64,000 nucleotides of DNA, taken from contig OV884014.1 in assembly GCA_930367205.1 (NCBI GenBank), positions 118,613,768 through 118,677,767 on the forward strand, in the 5' to 3' direction. Below, one piece after another: positions 56,690 to 64,000 of the stretch; position 1 is the first letter of the stretch; the number at the start of each line of letters is the position of its first letter. Source of the DNA: Acanthosoma haemorrhoidale. Taxonomy: Eukaryota > Arthropoda > Insecta > Hemiptera > Acanthosomatidae. Below the pieces are notes generated by a model. It saw only the letters and a list, made by a program, of their open reading frames with translations. It was not told the DNA's origin and did no database searches. The translations under genes and the position numbers were made by a program.

Positions 56690-59600
56690 GTGATACTATC
56701 GTATGATTGAAGTCACGAGTGAATATAACATCAAATGATGCTAAATATGATTGTATAGTGTATCATTAGCACTCATTGTTTCACGCGATACGATCGTATG
56801 ATTTAAGTTACAGGTGAATATAACATCAAATGATGTCGATTATGATAGTGTACCGCATCATTGGCGATCATTATATCACGTGATACTATCGTATTATTGA
56901 AGTCACGAGTGAATATAACATCAAATGATGCTAAATATGACTGTATAGTGTATCATTAGCACTCATTGTTTCACGTGATACGATCGTATGATTAAAGTTA
57001 CGAGTAAATATAACATCAAATGATGTCGAATATGATAATGTACCGTATCATTAGCACTCATTGTATCACGTGATACGATCGTATGATGAAAGTTACGAGT
57101 GAATATAACATCAAATGATGTCGATTATGATAGCGTACCGCATCATTGGCACTTATTATATCACGTGATACTATCGTATGATTGAAGTCACGAGTGAATA
57201 TAACATCAAATAATGCTAAATATGATTGTAAAGTGTAGCATTGACACTTATTGTATCACGAGATACGATCGTATGATTGAAGTCACGAGTGAATATAACA
57301 TCAAATAATGCTAAATATGATTGTATAGTGTAGCATTGGCACTCATTGTATCACGAGAAACGATCGTATGATTAAAGTCACGAGTGAATATAACATCAAA
57401 TAATGCTAAATATGATTGTATAGTGTAGCATTGACACTCATTGTATCACGAGATACGATCATATGATTGAAGTCACGAGTGAATATAACATCAAATGATG
57501 TTGAATATGATTGTATAATGTATCATTAGCACTCATTGTTTCACGTGATACGATTATGATAGTGTGCCGCATCATTAGCAAACATTGTATCACATGATAC
57601 GATTGTATGATTGAAGTTACGAGTGAATATAACATCAAATGATTTCGAATATGATAATGAACCGCATTATTGGCAATCATTATATCACGTGATACCATCA
57701 TATGATTGAAGTCACGAGTGAATATAACATCAAATGATGTTGGATATGATTGTATAATGTATCATTAGCACTCATTGTTTCACGTGATACGATCGTATGA
57801 TTAAAGTTACAGGTGAATATAATATCAATTGATGTCGTATATGATAGCGCACCATATCATTAGCACTTATTGTATCATGTGATGTGATCGTATGATTGAA
57901 GTCACGAGTGAATATAACATGAATAATGCTAAATATGATTGTATAGTGTAGCATTGACACTCATTGTATCACGAGATACGATCGTATGATTAAAGTCACG
58001 AGTGAATATACTATAAAATGATGTCGATTATAATAGTGTACCACATCATTGGCACTCATTATATCAGGTGATACGATCGTATGATTAAAGTTACGATTGG
58101 AGATACTAATAAATGATGTTGAATATAATAGTGCACCATATCATTAGCACTTATTGTATCATGTGATGCGATCGTATGATTAAAGTTACAAGTGAATATA
58201 ACATCAAATGATGTCGATTATAATAGTGTACCGCATCATTGGCACTCATTATATCACGTGATGCTATCGTATGATTGAAGTCACGAGTGAATATAACATC
58301 AAATAATGCTAAATATGATTGTATAGTGTAGCATTGACACTCATTGTATCACGAGATACGATCGTATGATTGAAGTCACGAGTGAATATACTATAAAATG
58401 ATGTCGATTATGATAGTGTACCACATCATTGGCACTCATAATATCACGTGATACGATCGTATGATTGAAGTCACGAGTGAATATAATATCAAATGATGTC
58501 AATTATGATAGTGTTGCGTATCATAAGCACTCATTGTTTCACGTGATACGATCGTATGATTAAAGTTACGATTGGAGATACTAATAAATGATGTTGAATA
58601 TAATAGTGCACCATATCATTAGCACTTATTGTATCATGTGATGCGATCGTATGATTAAAGTTACAAGTGAATATAACATCAAATGATGTCGATTATAATA
58701 GTGTACCGCATCATTGGCACTCATTATATCACGTGATACTATCGTATGATTGAAGTCACGAGTGAATATAACATCAAATAATGTTAAATATGATTGTATA
58801 GTGTAGCATTGACACTCATTGTATCACGAGATACGATCATATGATTGAAGTCACGAGTGAATATAACATCAAATGATGTTGAATATGATTGTATAATGTA
58901 TCATTAGCACTCATTGTTTCACGTGATACGATCGTATGATTAAAGTTACAGGTGAATATATCATCAAATGATGTCGATTATGATAGTGTACCGCATCATT
59001 GGCACTCATTATATCACGTGATACTATCGTATGATTTAAGTCACGAGTGAATATAAAATCAAATGATGCTAAATATGATTGTATAGTGTATCATTAGCAC
59101 TCATTGTTTCACGTGATACGATCGTATGATTAAAGTCACGAGTGAATATAACATCAAATGATTATAAATATGATTGTATAGTGTATCATTAGCACTTATT
59201 GTTTCACGTGATACGATCGTATGTTTAAAGTTACGAGTAAATATAACATCAAATGATGTCGAATATGATAATGTACCGTATCATTAGCACTCATATTATC
59301 ACGTGATGCTATCGTATGATTGAAGTCACGAGTGAATATAACATTAAATAATGCTAAATATGATTGTACAGTGTAGCATTGACACTCATTGTATCACGAG
59401 ATACGATCGTATGATTGAAGTCACGAGTGAATATACTATAAAATGATGTCGAATATGATAATGTACTGTATCATTAGCACTCATAATATCACGTGATACG
59501 ATCGTATGATTGAAGTCACGAGTGAATATAATATCAAATGATGTCAATTATGATAGTGTTGCGTATCATAAGCACTTATTGTTTCACGTGATACGATCGT

Positions 59601-61202
59601 ATGATTAAAGTTACGATTGGAGATACTAATAAATGATGTTGAATATAATAGTGCACCATATCATTAGCACTTATTGTATCATGTGATGCGATCGTGTGAT
59701 TAAAGTTACAAGTGAATATAACATCAAATGATGTCGATTATAATAGTGTACCGCATCATTGGCACTCATTATATCACGTGATACTATCGTATGATTGAAG
59801 TCACGAGTGAATATAACATCAAATAATGCTAAATATGATTGTATAGTGTAGCATTGACACTCATTGTATCACGAGATACGATCGTATGATTAAAGTCACG
59901 AGTGAATATAACATCAAATGATGTTGAATATGATTGTATAATGTATCATTAGCACTCATTGTTTCACGTGATACGATCGTATGATTAAAGTTACAGGTGA
60001 ATATAACATCAAATGAGGTCGATTATGATAGTGTACCTCATCATTGGCACTCATTATATCACGTGATACTATCGTATGATTGAAGTCACGAGTGAATATA
60101 ACATCAAATGATGCTAAATATGATTGTATAGTGTATCATTAGCACTCATTGTTTCACGTGATACGATTGTATGATTAAAGTCACGAGTGAATATAACATC
60201 AAATGATGCTAAATATGATTGTATAGTGTATCATTAGCACTCATTGTTTCACGTGATACGATCGTATGATTAAACTTACGAGTAAATATAACATCAAATG
60301 ATTTCGAATATGATAATGTACCGTATCATTAGCACTCATATTATGACGTGATACGATCGTATGATAAAAGTTACGAGTGAATATAACATCAAATGATGTT
60401 GAATATGATTGTATAATGTATCATTAGCACTCATTGTTTCACGTGATACGATCATAAGATTAAAGTTACGAGTAAATATAACATCAAATGATGTCGAATA
60501 TGATAATGTACTGTATCATTAGCACTCATTGTATCACGTGATACGATCGTATGATGAAAGTTACGAGTGACTATAACATCAAATGATGTCGAATAGGATT
60601 GTATAGTATATCATTAGCACTTATTGTTTCACGTGATACGATCGTATGATTAAAGTTACGATTGGAGATACTAATAAATGATGTTGAATATAATAGTGCA
60701 CCATATCATTAGCACTTATTGTATCATGTGATGCGATCGTATGATTAAAGTTACAAGTGAATATAACATCAAATGATGTCGATTATAATAGTGTACCACA
60801 TCATTTGCACTCATTATATCACGTGATACGATCGTATGATTGAAGTCACGAGTGAATATAATATCAAATGATGTCAATTATGATAGTGTTGCGTATCATA
60901 AGCACTCATTGTTTCACGTGATACGATCGTATGATTAAAGTTACGATTGGAGATACTAATAAATGATGTTGAATATAATAGTGCACCATATCATTAGCAC
61001 TTATTGTATCATGTGATGCGATCGTATGATTGAAGTTACAAGTGAATATAACATCAAATGATGTCGATTATAATAGTGTACCGCATCATTGACACTAATT
61101 ATATCACGTGATACGATCGTATGATTGAAGTCACGAGTGAATATAACATCAAATGATGCTAAATATGATTGTATAGTGTATCATTAGCACTCATTGTTTC
61201 AC
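56690..61202 (+). repeat. 4,513-bp higher-order repeat, first unit
   Basis: Sequence from about 56690 recurs from about 61203 with a constant offset of 4,513 bp, and the last bases of the window (…CACTCATAAT) equal those ending at 59487. The length equals 48 monomers (4,560) less 46 bp and 1 bp, the two deletions inside the unit. Differences between copies are few: CACGCG at 56783 against CACGTG at the matching site, GATTATAATAG at 58025 against GATTATGATAG at 62538, and GATACGATCG against GATACAATCG at 63061. Confidence 0.9.
57549..57556. other. 46-bp deletion scar inside a B monomer
   Basis: CACGTGATACGATTATGATAG joins the CGAT of the palindrome region to the CGAT before TATGATAG later in the monomer, removing about 46 bp. 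The 4-bp CGAT at both ends suggests replication slippage or microhomology joining. The same scar sits at 62062-62069, exactly 4,513 bp on, so it predates that duplication. Confidence 0.85.
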
Positions 61203-64000
61203 GTGATACGATCGTATGATTGAAGTCACGAGTGAATATAACATCAAATGATGCTAAATATGATTGTATAGTGTATCATTAGCACTCATTGTTTCACGTG
61301 ATACGATCGTATGATTTAAGTTACAGGTGAATATAACATCAAATGATGTCGATTATGATAGTGTACCGCATCATTGGCGATCATTATATCACGTGATACT
61401 ATCGTATTATTGAAGTCACGAGTGAATATAACATCAAATGATGCTAAATATGACTGTATAGTGTATCATTAGCACTCATTGTTTCACGTGATACGATCGT
61501 ATGATTAAAGTTACGAGTAAATATAACATCAAATGATGTCGAATATGATAATGTACCGTATCATTAGCACTCATTGTATCACGTGATACGATCGTATGAT
61601 GAAAGTTACGAGTGAATATAACATCAAATGATGTCGATTATGATAGCGTACCGCATCATTGGCACTTATTATATCACGTGATACTATCGTATGATTGAAG
61701 TCACGAGTGAATATAACATCAAATAATGCTAAATATGATTGTAAAGTGTAGCATTGACACTTATTGTATCACGAGATACGATCGTATGATTGAAGTCACG
61801 AGTGAATATAACATCAAATAATGCTAAATATGATTGTATAGTGTAGCATTGGCACTCATTGTATCACGAGAAACGATCGTATGATTAAAGTCACGAGTGA
61901 ATATAACATCAAATAATGCTAAATATGATTGTATAGTGTAGCATTGACACTCATTGTATCACGAGATACGATCATATGATTGAAGTCACGAGTGAATATA
62001 ACATCAAATGATGTTGAATATGATTGTATAATGTATCATTAGCACTCATTGTTTCACGTGATACGATTATGATAGTGTGCCGCATCATTAGCAAACATTG
62101 TATCACATGATACGATTGTATGATTGAAGTTACGAGTGAATATAACATCAAATGATTTCGAATATGATAATGAACCGCATTATTGGCAATCATTATATCA
62201 CGTGATACCATCATATGATTGAAGTCACGAGTGAATATAACATCAAATGATGTTGGATATGATTGTATAATGTATCATTAGCACTCATTGTTTCACGTGA
62301 TACGATCGTATGATTAAAGTTACAGGTGAATATAATATCAATTGATGTCGTATATGATAGCGCACCATATCATTAGCACTTATTGTATCATGTGATGTGA
62401 TCGTATGATTGAAGTCACGAGTGAATATAACATGAATAATGCTAAATATGATTGTATAGTGTAGCATTGACACTCATTGTATCACGAGATACGATCGTAT
62501 GATTAAAGTCACGAGTGAATATACTATAAAATGATGTCGATTATGATAGTGTACCACATCATTGGCACTCATTATATCAGGTGATACGATCGTATGATTA
62601 AAGTTACGATTGGAGATACTAATAAATGATGTTGAATATAATAGTGCACCATATCATTAGCACTTATTGTATCATGTGATGCGATCGTATGATTAAAGTT
62701 ACAAGTGAATATAACATCAAATGATGTCGATTATAATAGTGTACCGCATCATTGGCACTCATTATATCACGTGATGCTATCGTATGATTGAAGTCACGAG
62801 TGAATATAACATCAAATAATGCTAAATATGATTGTATAGTGTAGCATTGACACTCATTGTATCACGAGATACGATCGTATGATTGAAGTCACGAGTGAAT
62901 ATACTATAAAATGATGTCGATTATGATAGTGTACCACATCATTGGCACTCATAATATCACGTGATACGATCGTATGATTGAAGTCACGAGTGAATATAAT
63001 ATCAAATGATGTCAATTATGATAGTGTTGCGTATCATAAGCACTCATTGTTTCACGTGATACAATCGTATGATTAAAGTTACGATTGGAGATACTAATAA
63101 ATGATGTTGAATATAATAGTGCACCATATCATTAGCACTTATTGTATCATGTGATGCGATCGTATGATTAAAGTTACAAGTGAATATAACATCAAATGAT
63201 GTCGATTATAATAGTGTACCGCATCATTGGCACTCATTATATCACGTGATACTATCGTATGATTGAAGTCACGAGTGAATATAACATCAAATAATGTTAA
63301 ATATGATTGTATAGTGTAGCATTGACACTCATTGTATCACGAGATACGATCATATGATTGAAGTCACGAGTGAATATAACATCAAATGATGTTGAATATG
63401 ATTGTATAATGTATCATTAGCACTCATTGTTTCACGTGATACGATCGTATGATTAAAGTTACAGGTGAATATATCATCAAATGATGTCGATTATGATAGT
63501 GTACCGCATCATTGGCACTCATTATATCACGTGATACTATCGTATGATTTAAGTCACGAGTGAATATAAAATCAAATGATGCTAAATATGATTGTATAGT
63601 GTATCATTAGCACTCATTGTTTCACGTGATACGATCGTATGATTAAAGTCACGAGTGAATATAACATCAAATGATTATAAATATGATTGTATAGTGTATC
63701 ATTAGCACTTATTGTTTCACGTGATACGATCGTATGTTTAAAGTTACGAGTAAATATAACATCAAATGATGTCGAATATGATAATGTACCGTATCATTAG
63801 CACTCATATTATCACGTGATGCTATCGTATGATTGAAGTCACGAGTGAATATAACATTAAATAATGCTAAATATGATTGTACAGTGTAGCATTGACACTC
63901 ATTGTATCACGAGATACGATCGTATGATTGAAGTCACGAGTGAATATACTATAAAATGATGTCGAATATGATAATGTACTGTATCATTAGCACTCATAAT
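61203..64000 (+). repeat. 4,513-bp higher-order repeat, second unit (partial)
   Basis: About 2.8 kb of the second copy is present before the window ends. The join at about 61203 falls in a pair of B-b monomers (CTAAATATGATTGT) and lies close to where the 13,061-bp-offset similarity to B12 also ends, so the same recombination region may have been used twice. Confidence 0.88.

Larger units (their letters stand above)
55550..64000 (+). repeat. Satellite B block 13, continues past window end
   Basis: Second entry type with the shared 1-bp deletion and a private GTCGATGCTGACAG (55695-55708). After about 1.1 kb that resembles B4 and B5, it enters a 4,513-bp tandem higher-order unit running off the right edge. 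It also contains a 46-bp internal deletion present in both unit copies, and B-d monomers from about 58092 onward. Confidence 0.95.

Noticed and set aside
57459..57701. 80-codon open frame on the minus strand, repeated at 61972-62214
   Set aside because: It spans the 46-bp deletion scar, which happens to join two open frames. The translation is internally repetitive and no conserved family is visible.
1..64000. CRISPR-like regular repeats
   Set aside because: The repeats are contiguous 95/98-bp units in which every part recurs. There are no unique spacers and no cas genes.
1..64000. Transposon or retroelement origin (terminal repeats, target-site duplications, coding remnants)
   Set aside because: I found no terminal repeats, duplicated target sites or transposase/polymerase-like frames. 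Inverted repeats are only short dyads within monomers.
1..64000. Promoters or terminators from TATA-like, CRE-like (TGACGTGA) and T-run motifs
   Set aside because: These occur in nearly every monomer because of the AT-rich repeat and have no associated gene, so calling them regulatory would be unsupported.
1..64000. Common ancestry of the A and B monomers
   Set aside because: Only short stretches (TATCA, GAG...AACAT) can be matched by eye; no alignment along the monomer holds up.
1..64000. Telomeric, rDNA, tRNA or histone-cluster repeats
   Set aside because: No TTAGGG/TTAGG-type arrays, cloverleaf structures, rRNA-like blocks or coding repeats are seen.

Overview
The whole window is satellite DNA. 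I can support no protein gene, RNA gene, mobile element, CRISPR array or stretch of unique sequence. Two unrelated tandem-repeat families, always in the same orientation, alternate in large blocks. Family A has a 98-bp monomer (about 37% GC) rich in A/T tracts and fills about 12.6 kb in 13 blocks. Family B has a 95-bp monomer (about 37% GC) rich in dyad symmetry and fills about 51.4 kb in 13 blocks. Long homogenised satellites with multi-monomer higher-order repeats point to a eukaryotic chromosome, probably (peri)centromeric or other constitutive heterochromatin. CpG is not depleted, so heavy germline CpG methylation is unlikely. I cannot name the species.

Layout (A/B): A1 1-1101, B1 to 3890, A2 to 4799, B2 to 6068, A3 to 6977, B3 to 9196, A4 to 10692, B4 to 13576, A5 to 13897, B5 to 19345, A6 to 20841, B6 to 24010, A7 to 25506, B7 to 27725, A8 to 28046, B8 to 33494, A9 to 34990, B9 to 38349, A10 to 38670, B10 to 40413, A11 to 40734, B11 to 42002, A12 to 43201, B12 to 54348, A13 to 55549, B13 to the window end.

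All A-to-B junctions are the same junction: each carries a perfect 20-bp palindrome. All B-to-A junctions also share one breakpoint. Every complete B block is n x 95 + 34 bp, with n = 29, 13, 23, 30, 57, 33, 23, 57, 35, 18, 13 and 117, apart from one or two 1-bp deletions. One ancestral A-B composite therefore seems to have been amplified, after which block lengths changed only by whole monomers, as expected from unequal exchange within blocks.

Several younger amplifications are visible. An approximately 8.9-kb segment is repeated at an offset of 14,149 bp (about 12.8-21.7 kb and 26.9-35.9 kb). An A+B unit recurs at 4,665 bp. Smaller tandem duplications measure exactly 760, 950, 1045 and 1330 bp (8, 10, 11 and 14 monomers). 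A 4,513-bp unit is tandem at the right end and shares about 3.5 kb with 44.6-48.2 kb. The right third also carries a diverged B subtype (B-d) not seen to the left of about 41.5 kb.

The short open frames in the B arrays are chance openings in repeat copies, not genes.
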